Origin: Ruegeria sp. HKCCA6707 | GTDB taxonomy: Bacteria > Pseudomonadota > Alphaproteobacteria > Rhodobacterales > Rhodobacteraceae | Assembly (NCBI RefSeq): GCF_013033515.1 | Contig: NZ_WQEG01000001.1 | Span: 930,001-994,000, forward strand | Direction: 5' to 3' | Length of the DNA: 64,000 bases | Part shown: one piece after another, positions 46,034 to 54,437 of the stretch | Layout: each line of letters opens with the position of its first letter | Position numbering within the stretch: the stretch's first letter is position 1 | Position numbers and translations under genes: made by a program | The notes under the pieces: generated by a model | Told to the model about the DNA's origin: nothing | Database searches by the model: none | The model's input: only the letters and a program-made list of their open reading frames with translations

Positions 46034-47389
46034 ATGAGTATTGCCCTAGTCATTCTGGCGGCCGGAAAAGGCACAAGAATGAATTCAGATCTTCCAAAGG
46101 TTCTGCACCCCATCGCCCAGACACCGATGCTGGTTCATGCTATGCGGGCTGGTGGTGCCTTGAACCCAGAGCACACGGTCATTGTAACCGGCCACGGTGC
46201 GGAACTGGTTGCCAAGGCAGCGCGTGCGGAAGACGAAACAGCGACGATTGTGGTTCAGGACGAACAGTTGGGCACCGCCCATGCGGTGGCTCAGGCGCGC
46301 GACGCGTTGCAGGGCTTTGAGGGCGATGTGATTGTTCTGTTTGGCGACACGCCTTTCATCAATCCTGAAACCCTGCAGCGGATGGTTGAGGCGCGGCAGT
46401 CCCATGATCTGGTCATGTTGGGCTTTGATATTGCCGAAATCCAGCCACGCTATGGTCGATTGATCATGGAGGGCAACCGGCTGGTTCAGATCGTCGAATA
46501 CAAGGACGCTACCGAAGAGCAACGTGCAATCCGCTTTACCAATAGCGGCCTCATGGCCTGTGACACGAAACTGATGTTTGAGCTGATCAATCAGGTCAGC
46601 AACGAAAACGCCTCGGGCGAGTATTACCTGACCGAGCTGCCCGCGCTAGCCAATGCGCGCGGCCTGTCCTGCACGGCGATCAAATGTGATGAGGCCGAAA
46701 CGCTGGGTGTGGACTCGCGCGTTGATCTGGCGGAAGCAGACGGAGTTTTCCAAACCCGCGCCCGCACTGAACTGATGCAGCTGGGCGTGACCCTGATGGC
46801 ACCCGAGACGGTTTACCTGTCCGCCGATACGGTGATCGGGCGCGACACAGTAATCGAACCCAATGTGGTCTTTGGCCCCGGCGTCACCGTGGAAAGCGGC
46901 GCGACGATCCGGGCCTTTTCGCATCTGGAGGGTTGCCATGTCAGCCGTGGCGCCACAATCGGCCCATATGCGCGCCTGCGCCCCGGTGCAGAACTGGCCG
47001 AGAACACACGGGTCGGCAATTTTGTTGAGATCAAGAATGCCGAGATTGCCGAGGGCGCCAAGGTCAATCACCTCAGCTATATCGGCGATGCAACCGTCGG
47101 CGCGGGTAGTAATATTGGCGCGGGCACGATCACCTGTAACTACGACGGGGTAATGAAGCACAAGACAACCATTGGCGAAAACGTCTTTGTCGGCTCGAAC
47201 ACTATGCTGGTTGCCCCCGTTACTGTCGGCGATGGCGCAATGACCGCAACCGGCACCGTGGTCACCCGCGATGTGGAACCGGATGCGCTGGCTGTGGCGC
47301 GCGCGCGCCAAGAGAACAAACCGGGTTATGCGCGAAAACTGTTTGACATGTTAAAGGCGAAGAAAGCTCGCCGCGACAAAGGGTCTTGA
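46034..47389 (+). CDS. glmU: Bifunctional GlcN-1-P acetyltransferase / UDP-GlcNAc pyrophosphorylase
   Basis: 451 residues. N-terminal nucleotidyltransferase with VILAAGKGTRMNSDLPKVLH and LFGDTPFI; C-terminal left-handed beta-helix of hexapeptide repeats (for example GPGVTVESGATIRAFSHLEG) with GAGTITCNYDG and the acetyltransferase-site NFVEIKNA. It makes UDP-GlcNAc for peptidoglycan and LPS. Three bases before glmS, forming a two-gene amino-sugar operon. Confidence 0.96.
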   Translation: MSIALVILAAGKGTRMNSDLPKVLHPIAQTPMLVHAMRAGGALNPEHTVIVTGHGAELVAKAARAEDETATIVVQDEQLGTAHAVAQARDALQGFEGDVIVLFGDTPFINPETLQRMVEARQSHDLVMLGFDIAEIQPRYGRLIMEGNRLVQIVEYKDATEEQRAIRFTNSGLMACDTKLMFELINQVSNENASGEYYLTELPALANARGLSCTAIKCDEAETLGVDSRVDLAEADGVFQTRARTELMQLGVTLMAPETVYLSADTVIGRDTVIEPNVVFGPGVTVESGATIRAFSHLEGCHVSRGATIGPYARLRPGAELAENTRVGNFVEIKNAEIAEGAKVNHLSYIGDATVGAGSNIGAGTITCNYDGVMKHKTTIGENVFVGSNTMLVAPVTVGDGAMTATGTVVTRDVEPDALAVARARQENKPGYARKLFDMLKAKKARRDKGS

Positions 47390-47392
47390 ATT

Positions 47393-49216
47393 ATGTGTGG
47401 TATTGTAGGTGTTCTGGGTCAGCATGAGGCCGCCCCTATTCTGGTCGAAGCGTTAAAGCGTTTGGAATATCGCGGCTATGACAGCGCCGGGATCGCAACA
47501 GTTAATGACGGCGCATTGGGCCGGCGGCGTGCGGTGGGCAAGCTGGTCAATCTCAGCGACCTGCTGGTACATGATCCTCTTCCGGGCAAATCCGGCATAG
47601 GCCATACCCGGTGGGCCACGCATGGTGCGCCGTCCGTCACCAATGCGCACCCGCACAAGGCGGGCCCGGTGGCAGTTGTGCATAACGGGATTGTCGAAAA
47701 CTATCGCGATTTGCGGGCTGAACTGGCCGAAAATGGTATTTCGTTCCAGACCGAGACGGATACCGAGACCGTCGCCTTGATGACCCAGTACTACCTGCAA
47801 TCCGGCCTGTCCCCGGTCGAGGCCGCGTTCAAGACGATTGACCGGTTAGAGGGTGCTTTTGCACTAGCCTTCCTGTTTGACGGCGAGGATGATCTAATCG
47901 TTGCCGCGCGCAAGGGCTCGCCCCTGGCCATCGGCCATGGCGATGGTGAAATGTATGTGGGCTCGGACGCGATTGCTCTGGCACCATTGACGGATGAAAT
48001 CACCTATCTGGAAGAAGGCGACCGCGCGGTCCTGACCCGCAATTCGCTTGAAATCCGCAATGAGTCCGGTGAACTGGCCAATCGTGAAAAGCGCAAGATC
48101 AAGCTGGATCACACCCGCGCCGATAAGGGTGAGCACAAACACTATATGGCCAAGGAAATCGCCGAGCAGCCCGTCGTCGTGGCGCAGGCCATCGGGTCCT
48201 ATCTTCCCACCGGGGGCGATCAGGTCGTGCTGCCTGATACGGATCTGGATTTCTCCAAGCTTGACCGCCTGACCATGGTCGCTTGCGGCACCGCGTTCTA
48301 TGCCTGTCTGACCGCCAAATACTGGTTCGAACAGCTGGCGCAGATGCCCGTCGAGGTCGATATCGCCAGCGAGTTCCGCTATCGCGAACCGCCGATCTCG
48401 GACCGCACGCTTGCCCTGTTTGTCAGTCAATCGGGTGAAACTGCGGATACGCTGGCCGCCTTGCGGTATTGCGAAGGCAAGGCGGACAAGATCGTGTCTG
48501 TGGTCAACGTGGCCGAAAGCTCGATCGCACGCGAGAGCGATGTTGCGCTGCCGATCCATGCAGGTGTTGAGATTGGCGTTGCCTCGACCAAAGCCTTCAC
48601 CTGTCAGCTGAGCGTTTTGCTGATGTTGGCGCTGAAGGCCGCCGCAGATCGCGGCACGCTCGGCGCTGATGAAATCGCAGATCACGCAGCAGCGCTGCGT
48701 GGCTTGCCGTCAGTCATGAATATCGCGCTGGATCAGGACACCGCGATCCGTAAATCGGCCCAACGCCTGTCCGAGGCACGGGACGTGCTGTTTCTGGGCC
48801 GTGGGCTGATGTATCCGCTGGCGATGGAGGGCGCGCTGAAACTGAAAGAAATCAGCTATATACACGCCGAAGGGTATGCATCGGGTGAGCTGAAACACGG
48901 GCCCATTGCGCTGATCGACAAGCATATGCCGGTGGTGGTTATGGCCCCGCGCGATGCGGTGTTCGACAAGACCGTATCGAACATGCAAGAAGTGATGGCA
49001 CGGAAAGGCAAAGTCATTCTGGTCTCGGACGATGATGGCATTGCCGAGGCTGGTGACGGCGTCTGGACGACAATCCGCATGCCCAATATCCACACCAGCC
49101 TTGCGCCAATCCTGTACTCGATCCCGGCGCAATTGCTGGCCTATCACACAGCGGTTGCCAAAGGTACGGATGTGGATCAGCCGCGCAATCTGGCAAAATC
49201 CGTAACCGTCGAATGA
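47393..49216 (+). CDS. glmS: Glutamine--fructose-6-phosphate aminotransferase
   Basis: 607 residues. After Met removal Cys2 (MCGIVGVLG) is the glutaminase nucleophile; TRWATHGAPS and HNGIVENYRDLR bind glutamine. Two SIS domains follow (SQSGETADTLAALR; GRGLMYPLAMEGALKLKEISYIHAE) and the invariant C-terminus DQPRNLAKSVTVE. It makes GlcN-6-P, entry to UDP-GlcNAc. The conserved 3' end is the classic attTn7 target sequence; here it runs straight into the next gene (ATGA). Confidence 0.97.
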   Translation: MCGIVGVLGQHEAAPILVEALKRLEYRGYDSAGIATVNDGALGRRRAVGKLVNLSDLLVHDPLPGKSGIGHTRWATHGAPSVTNAHPHKAGPVAVVHNGIVENYRDLRAELAENGISFQTETDTETVALMTQYYLQSGLSPVEAAFKTIDRLEGAFALAFLFDGEDDLIVAARKGSPLAIGHGDGEMYVGSDAIALAPLTDEITYLEEGDRAVLTRNSLEIRNESGELANREKRKIKLDHTRADKGEHKHYMAKEIAEQPVVVAQAIGSYLPTGGDQVVLPDTDLDFSKLDRLTMVACGTAFYACLTAKYWFEQLAQMPVEVDIASEFRYREPPISDRTLALFVSQSGETADTLAALRYCEGKADKIVSVVNVAESSIARESDVALPIHAGVEIGVASTKAFTCQLSVLLMLALKAAADRGTLGADEIADHAAALRGLPSVMNIALDQDTAIRKSAQRLSEARDVLFLGRGLMYPLAMEGALKLKEISYIHAEGYASGELKHGPIALIDKHMPVVVMAPRDAVFDKTVSNMQEVMARKGKVILVSDDDGIAEAGDGVWTTIRMPNIHTSLAPILYSIPAQLLAYHTAVAKGTDVDQPRNLAKSVTVE

Positions 49217-49782
49217 CCTGGCCCGCCCCCATCACCCTGTCCGGCGATCACGTTCGGCTTGAACCGCTGGACCTGTCCCATGCGGACACTTTGAAAGCTG
49301 CCGCTGCGGATCTGGGGCAGCTCTGGTACACCTCCATCCCCACGCCCGAGGGCATGGAGGCCGAAATCACCCGGCGTATTGGGCTGCATGACATGCAGCC
49401 TTTCACGGTGATGACGCCAGACCGCACGCCAGTTGGCATGACGACCTATATGAACACCGATGAGGTCAATCGCCGGGTCGAAATCGGCTCGACCTGGATC
49501 AGCAAGGCGGTGCAGCGTACTTTGTTGAACTCGGAGGCCAAGTTTCTGTTGCTGCGCCATGCCTTCGAAGAGCTGGGCTGCAATGCCGTCGAATTCCGCA
49601 CCCATCGGATGAACACCCAGTCGCGCCGCGCTATTGAACGTTTAGGGGCCCAGCTGGATGGAATCCTGCGCGCCCATATGGTGATGCCCAACGACACGCT
49701 GCGCGACACCGCCGTCTATTCGATCATTGCCCCCGAATGGCCCACCGTGCGGGCGCATTTGCTACACAAACTGGGCCGATGA
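49213..49782 (+). CDS. GNAT-family N-acetyltransferase (RimJ/RimL-like)
   Basis: 189 residues of the GNAT fold, RimJ/L type: LSGDHVRLEPLDLSHADTL at the N-terminus, RRVEIGSTWISKAVQRTLLNSEAKFLLLRHAFEELGCNAVEFRTHRMNTQSRRAIERLGA containing the acetyl-CoA-binding motif, then DTAVYSIIAPEWP. Acceptor unknown. ATGA overlaps tie it to glmS and to the AlkD-like gene. The 3' end of glmS is not followed by a terminator. Confidence 0.85.
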   Translation: MTWPAPITLSGDHVRLEPLDLSHADTLKAAAADLGQLWYTSIPTPEGMEAEITRRIGLHDMQPFTVMTPDRTPVGMTTYMNTDEVNRRVEIGSTWISKAVQRTLLNSEAKFLLLRHAFEELGCNAVEFRTHRMNTQSRRAIERLGAQLDGILRAHMVMPNDTLRDTAVYSIIAPEWPTVRAHLLHKLGR

Positions 49783-50462
49783 CGCTGGACGACGCCCTAA
49801 ACGCGCTCAAGGCGCAGAGCGACCCGGACAAGGCTGTGCAGATGGCCGCTTATCACAAGGTCGAACGCCCCTATCTGGGCGTTGCCAACCCGGTTCTGAA
49901 CGACCTGACCAAAACATGGCGCCAAACGCTGGACGTGCCTGCGCGGGTTGCTTTGGCGGATGCGCTTTGGGCCAGTAATATTCACGAGGTGCGCGTCGCT
50001 GCTGCAAAACTGCTGACACAGGCCCGCATCCGCCCGGATGACGCGGTATGGGATCTGCTGCAAAGCTGGCTGCCTGATTTCGACGCCTGGGCCATCGCCG
50101 ATCACGCCTGCATGGCGATGCAGAAACGCCTGACGGCACAGCCCGACCGGCTGGATCAGGTCGAAGGCTGGACACGGGCAGACCATATGTGGACCCGCCG
50201 CGCAGCCTTGGTCGCCACCCTGCCCTGGACCAAGCAGAACCACCCCAAGCCCGAAGATCTAGACCACCGCGACCGCATTCTGGGTTGGGCCGCAAGTTAT
50301 GTGCCTGACCGAGACTGGTTCATCCAGAAATCTATCGCCTGGTGGCTGCGCGAGTTGTCGAAACACGACCCGGATCGCGTGACCGCTTTCCTGGACGCAC
50401 ACGGCGCAGATATGAAACCCTTTGCCCGCCGAGAAGCTGGCAAATACCTGCGTGCTCAGTAA
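49779..50462 (+). CDS. DNA alkylation repair protein (AlkD-like HEAT repeats)
   Basis: 227 residues, all-helical, with AlkD-family features: KVERPYLGVANPVLNDL, the ALWASNIHEVRVAAAKLL repeat, DAWAIADHACMAM and MWTRRAALVATLPW, and WFIQKSIAWWLRELSKHDPDRV. AlkD excises N3- and N7-alkylpurines without base flipping. Start ATGA overlaps the GNAT stop. The last 7 bases overlap the convergent lipoprotein gene. Confidence 0.88.
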   Translation: MTLDDALNALKAQSDPDKAVQMAAYHKVERPYLGVANPVLNDLTKTWRQTLDVPARVALADALWASNIHEVRVAAAKLLTQARIRPDDAVWDLLQSWLPDFDAWAIADHACMAMQKRLTAQPDRLDQVEGWTRADHMWTRRAALVATLPWTKQNHPKPEDLDHRDRILGWAASYVPDRDWFIQKSIAWWLRELSKHDPDRVTAFLDAHGADMKPFARREAGKYLRAQ

Positions 50463-50881
50463 GTGTAAACGTCCAGTTCAACCAGTGCATCAAACGGCAA
50501 AACCAAAGCCCGCATCGCGTCTAGTGACAACCGGCTGCCACCTGTTTCGGCCGGGATCAGCGTGACAAAAGCCTGCGCCCCGGTGCTGGGCACCACCACG
50601 CGCCCGTTGACCTCAACATCCACCAATGGTGTTTGGAGCCACCGACCTGGCGTTGTGGGATCCCCCAACCCCGCAACCACGGTCCTGGCCCCTGTCCAGC
50701 CCGTCTTCACGGTCGCCTGCGTCGGCAGATCCTCCTCGGGCGTGACCGAAACCACCGTCTCTTCTGCGGTTGAAACGACCTCAGGCGCAGGGTTTTCCCG
50801 ATTGAACAAACGATCCGAGGTCGACCGAATGGCGTCACAGCCCATGAGCAGGCAGCAGAAAATCAGCAGGATGTATTTCAT
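50456..50881 (-). CDS. Small hypothetical lipoprotein
   Basis: 141 residues beginning MKYILLIFCCLLMGCDAI: lipobox LMGC with Cys15 followed by Asp. The mature protein has an acidic, Thr/Val-rich linker (about 35-60) and a predicted beta-rich domain. Family not recognised. The second residue after Cys is Ala, with Asp directly at +2, which in enterobacteria favours inner-membrane retention. Upstream 172 bases to the exonuclease gene hold no visible gene. Confidence 0.65.
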   Translation of the reverse strand: MKYILLIFCCLLMGCDAIRSTSDRLFNRENPAPEVVSTAEETVVSVTPEEDLPTQATVKTGWTGARTVVAGLGDPTTPGRWLQTPLVDVEVNGRVVVPSTGAQAFVTLIPAETGGSRLSLDAMRALVLPFDALVELDVYTY

Positions 50882-51053
50882 AAGCGAACCTTAGTCGCCT
50901 GCGCGCCGAGCTGCCAGTGGAATGATGCGGTTGCCGATAGGCAATTCTAGCCAGGGAAACTAACGACGCTTCGAGAGGGAAAAGTAGAGCTCTGACCTCA
51001 ATCTTCGGAACACCGAATTGAGTGGGTACTGCAGCGACTGCCGCGTTCCAACC
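50882..51053. other. Non-coding gap before the exonuclease gene
   Basis: 172 bases, compositionally AT-richer toward 51054. A short reverse-strand open frame spans part of it (50960-51148) but overlaps the exonuclease 3' end and encodes a Cys/Arg-rich peptide without credible features. I see no hairpin or promoter here that stands out. Confidence 0.4.
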
Positions 51054-51728
51054 TTACGAAAAATCTTGCGCAACCAGCGCTTCTTGGCCGAGCAGGTGCT
51101 GCAAGACATAAGCAACCGACAAGGCATCATCCAACGCAGCATGGCCACGCAGATCCGGGTGATCGATTTGGTAGTAATCTTTAAGTGTGTTGCTGCGGGT
51201 TGTCTTCAAGTCCTCGTATGGCATCCCGGCCTTGAGCAGAAGATCGCAGGCATTTCCAAATTGAGATGCAGGAAGCGGAGGGGCCACCCCTTCTACATAG
51301 CAACTTATTGCTACCATATTGAACTCGTCTTTGCCCCACGACCAAAGCTTCGCCCCTTCAGCAAATTCCTCGACGCTCTTGAGGGCCGCCAACAGGGAAA
51401 CACCGTCTGCATCGAGGTTATCTTCGGTAATGCCGGTGAGTTTGGTAAAGAAAGGATCAAGTGGAATTCGGTTTCCGTTTCGATCTTTGGGAACCACATA
51501 GATGCGCATTGAATCCAAGATCGGAAAGGGATCCGTCAATCCAAGTTTGGTGACACCGATCTGAGCAACAACAGGGTCGGGATCGTAAGGGCCACACCAA
51601 AAGCGAGAAGGTGAGCCCGGTGCGGTCAGAAATTCGCAGTCAAAAATAAGAGCTTTCCCCAATTTCTTTCTCCGCAACTGCCTCTGTCGTGATACGAGTG
51701 CATAGCCCTCATTCGATTTGGCCAGCAA
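51054..51728 (-). CDS. DEDDh 3'-5' exonuclease domain protein
   Basis: 224 residues. Exonuclease motifs of the RNase T/DnaQ/KapD type: ExoI ALIFDCEFLT (Asp and Glu), ExoII near LWSWGKDEFNM (Asp), and ExoIII GHAALDDALSVAYVL (His-Asp). It may be a cytoplasmic RNA or DNA exonuclease. Start at 51728 is tentative: the first 26 residues are basic and unlike the family. Composition is AT-richer than the flanking genes. Divergent from a 58-codon ORF with only 35 nt between. Confidence 0.75.
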   Translation of the reverse strand: MLAKSNEGYALVSRQRQLRRKKLGKALIFDCEFLTAPGSPSRFWCGPYDPDPVVAQIGVTKLGLTDPFPILDSMRIYVVPKDRNGNRIPLDPFFTKLTGITEDNLDADGVSLLAALKSVEEFAEGAKLWSWGKDEFNMVAISCYVEGVAPPLPASQFGNACDLLLKAGMPYEDLKTTRSNTLKDYYQIDHPDLRGHAALDDALSVAYVLQHLLGQEALVAQDFS

Positions 51729-51763
51729 ATGTTTTTTGGCGTTGTGAAAGGCGAAACCGGGAA

Positions 51764-51940
51764 ATGACTTGTAAATACGCCGGATTAACCATCAATGAGC
51801 GCCTTTTCGCGAGCGGGCTCATGCCTGCATTTGACGAAGCCATTTCTCGCAAAGACTGGGCAAAGGTCAAAGAAGTCTTGGAAACGCTTGAGTTGGGTCG
51901 AGAAGACGTCAAAGCGGTTTTGAAACTGCTTGCCGAGTGA
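51764..51940 (+). CDS. Small hypothetical protein (58 aa)
   Basis: Begins MTCKYAGLTINERLFASGLMPAF and continues with a helical DEAISRKDWAKVKEVLETLELGREDVKAVLKLL; soluble, amphipathic, no Cys motif or membrane segment. A weak CCGGGAA precedes the ATG. The composition is like the neighbouring exonuclease, with which it may form an inserted pair. The 132 bases that follow up to moaA show no further gene. Confidence 0.5.
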   Translation: MTCKYAGLTINERLFASGLMPAFDEAISRKDWAKVKEVLETLELGREDVKAVLKLLAE

Positions 51941-52072
51941 CGGCTGTGTTCATCACATTTGCCTAGCGCAGCAGGTTTTGACGGGCAAACCTCTCGATCC
52001 TGCAAAAGCGCCGATCAACCGAGACACCACATCCCCCTTGCCGCTCCCCCTTTGCCGCTTTACCTTTGGGGC

Positions 52073-53080
52073 ATGACTGCTCCGCTTATCGACCCGTTTG
52101 CCCGCGCGATCACTTATCTCCGTGTGTCTGTCACGGACCGATGCGATTTTCGTTGCGTTTATTGCATGTCCGAGAACATGACGTTCCTGCCCAAAAAGGA
52201 CCTGCTGACGCTGGAAGAGCTGGACCGCATGTGCTCGACCTTTGTGAAGATGGGCGTCGAAAAGCTGCGCATCACTGGGGGGGAACCTTTGGTGCGCCGC
52301 AATATCATGGCGTTTTTCAATGGGATGACCCGGCATCTGGACAGCGGCGCGTTGAAAGAACTGACGCTGACCACTAACGGCTCGCAACTGCATCGCTTTG
52401 CCGATCAGCTCTACGCCGCTGGTGTGCGTCGCGTGAACATCTCACTCGATACGCTGGACGACGACAAATTTGCCCGCGTCACCCGCTGGGGCCGCCTGAA
52501 ACAGGTGCTGAACGGGATTGATGCGGCACAAAAGGCGGGGCTGCGCGTCAAGATCAATGCGGTGGCGCTGAAAGGGTTTAACGAGCCGGAACTGCCGCAA
52601 ATCACCGAATGGTGCGCCGAGCGCGACATGGACCTGACCTGGATCGAGGTCATGCCCATGGGCGATATCGGCAACGAAGACCGGCTGGACCAATATTGGT
52701 CGCTCAAAGACGTGCGCAAGGAATACGAAAACCACTATACGGTGACGGATCTGGCCGAACGGACCGGAGGCCCGGCGCGTTACGTCCGGCTTGAGGAAAC
52801 AGGCCAGAAGATCGGCTTCATCACGCCGCTCTCGCATAATTTTTGCGAAAGCTGCAATCGCGTGCGTCTGACCTGCACGGGTGAGCTCTATATGTGTTTG
52901 GGCCAGGAAGACATGGTCGATCTGCGTGCGCCGTTGCGCGATCATCCCGATAGCGAAGATGCGTTGGAAGAGGCAATTCGCGCCGCCATCAATCTCAAGC
53001 CCAAGGGTCATGATTTCGACTATTCCCGGCAGGCGGTCGACGGCCAGATGAGCCGTCACATGAGCCATACTGGCGGCTGA
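52073..53080 (+). CDS. moaA: GTP 3',8-cyclase
   Basis: 335 residues. N-terminal radical SAM site CDFRCVYC, the [10 protein letters not shown] loop, C-terminal second [4Fe-4S] site [18 protein letters not shown], and the terminal Gly-Gly required for activity (SHTGG). It converts GTP to 3',8-cyclo-GTP, the first step of molybdenum cofactor synthesis. Other moa genes are not here. The ATG chosen is where the conserved N-terminus begins; the frame is open from 51959. Confidence 0.95.
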   Translation: MTAPLIDPFARAITYLRVSVTDRCDFRCVYCMSENMTFLPKKDLLTLEELDRMCSTFVKMGVEKLRITGGEPLVRRNIMAFFNGMTRHLDSGALKELTLTTNGSQLHRFADQLYAAGVRRVNISLDTLDDDKFARVTRWGRLKQVLNGIDAAQKAGLRVKINAVALKGFNEPELPQITEWCAERDMDLTWIEVMPMGDIGNEDRLDQYWSLKDVRKEYENHYTVTDLAERTGGPARYVRLEETGQKIGFITPLSHNFCESCNRVRLTCTGELYMCLGQEDMVDLRAPLRDHPDSEDALEEAIRAAINLKPKGHDFDYSRQAVDGQMSRHMSHTGG

Positions 53081-53081
53081 T

Positions 53082-54395
53082 ATGCCCGGCACACCGACGT
53101 TTCTCTACCGGCTGTATTGCGGCCTCACCATGGTTGCAGCACCGCTGGTCTGGCACGTGGTGCGCAAAAAGCTGACCGCTGCGGATGTGCCAACGCAACG
53201 TCAGCATGAACGGCTGGGCCATGCCAGCCTGCCGCGCCCCAAAGGCCGGGTAATCTGGTTTCACGCCGCCAGTGTGGGCGAAAGCCTCTCGGTGCTCAGC
53301 CTGATCAATCGCTTGGGTCAGCACCTGCCGGATGCCGAGTTTCTGATCACCTCGGGCACGCCCACTTCAGCCGCGCTGATCGCCAAACGCCTGCCCCTGC
53401 GCAGCCGCCACCAATACCCTCCGATCGACAGCGCCGGACCGGTGAGCCGGTTCCTGACCCATTGGCGCCCGGATGCGGCGATCTTTGTTGAAAGCGAGCT
53501 TTGGCCCCGGTTGATCGTAGAAAGCGGGAAACGGGGTATTCCCCTGGCACTGCTGAATGCGCGGCTATCACAAAAATCTGTCGCAGGCTGGAAAAAGCGG
53601 CCTGCCACGGCCGGGTTCATACTGTCCCAGTTCCGCCTGTTTCTTACCCAGAACGACAGTACGGCTCAAAACCTGATCGACATGGGCGCAAAACCTAAAA
53701 ATGTACACCCCGGCACAAATCTCAAGGCCATGTCCAACCCTCTTCCTGTGGACCAAGCCGCCAAGGCGGAGATCCATGACCAGATCACATCCCGCAGGCT
53801 TTGGATTGCAAGCTCTACCCATGCAGGCGAAGAAGAAACGGTGCTGGCCGCGCATGCTCAACTGATCAAGCAAGACCCGGAGCTGCTGCTTCTGCTGATC
53901 CCCCGTCACCCTGAACGTCGCGACGAAGTTCAAGCCTTGATCTCACAGGCCGGCCTGACCAGCGCCCTGCGCAGCGCGGCCCAACCCATCTCGGATCAAA
54001 CACAGGTCTATGTGGCGGACACTCTGGGCGAATTGGGCACCTGGTACGCGCTGTCGCCGATCGTGTTCCTGGGCGGCTCACTTAAAGAGATCGGCGGCCA
54101 CAATCCGTTTGAACCAGCCCAATCCGGGGCCGCTGTCATCACCGGCCCGGGCACGTTCAATTTCGCGGAAACCTTTGCGCCACTGATCGAAACCGGCGGC
54201 GCTGTGGAAGTCACATCATCCACCGAACTGGCAGCCGCCGTGTCAAACTGGCTGTCGGACCCGGCTGCTCTCCAACAGGCCCAGAATGCCGCGCAATCCT
54301 GCGTTAGCATCCAGGCCAACGCCCTCGACAACGTTATCGAAACCCTATGCACCCATCTGGACCTGAACCCACAGGATCCATCTTCATCTGGCTGA
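53082..54395 (+). CDS. waaA: Kdo transferase
   Basis: 437 residues, GT30 glycosyltransferase with an N-terminal membrane anchor (YCGLTMVAAPLVWHVV). Motifs: VIWFHAASVGESLS, FVESELWPRLI, LNARLSQKS, IPRHPERRDEV and FLGGSLKEIGGHNPFEPAQSGA. It adds Kdo to lipid IVA at the cytoplasmic face of the inner membrane. One base separates it from moaA. A strong GC hairpin follows. Confidence 0.93.
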   Translation: MPGTPTFLYRLYCGLTMVAAPLVWHVVRKKLTAADVPTQRQHERLGHASLPRPKGRVIWFHAASVGESLSVLSLINRLGQHLPDAEFLITSGTPTSAALIAKRLPLRSRHQYPPIDSAGPVSRFLTHWRPDAAIFVESELWPRLIVESGKRGIPLALLNARLSQKSVAGWKKRPATAGFILSQFRLFLTQNDSTAQNLIDMGAKPKNVHPGTNLKAMSNPLPVDQAAKAEIHDQITSRRLWIASSTHAGEEETVLAAHAQLIKQDPELLLLLIPRHPERRDEVQALISQAGLTSALRSAAQPISDQTQVYVADTLGELGTWYALSPIVFLGGSLKEIGGHNPFEPAQSGAAVITGPGTFNFAETFAPLIETGGAVEVTSSTELAAAVSNWLSDPAALQQAQNAAQSCVSIQANALDNVIETLCTHLDLNPQDPSSSG

Positions 54396-54410
54396 AAAAA
54401 ACCCGGGGGT

Positions 54411-54429
54411 GCGGGGGCAGAGCCCCCGC
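54411..54429 (+). terminator. GC-rich hairpin after waaA
   Basis: GCGGGGGC, loop AGA, GCCCCCGC, a perfect 8-bp stem, in a GGGGG/CCCCC context and preceded by a run of A (54394-54401) that gives a T-run for the reverse strand. Placed between convergent waaA and the first M20 gene, it may terminate both, and better for the reverse strand. Confidence 0.6.
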
Positions 54430-54437
54430 CCGTGCCG

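Noticed and set aside
49177-49605. Reverse ORF ending in STVTDFARLRG, a tail often seen in mis-annotated proteins
   Set aside because: It is simply the antisense of the conserved glmS C-terminus; not a gene or a tRNA relic.
50960-51148. 62-codon reverse ORF after the exonuclease gene
   Set aside because: It overlaps the exonuclease 3' end in another frame, and its Cys/Arg-rich peptide has no credible features.
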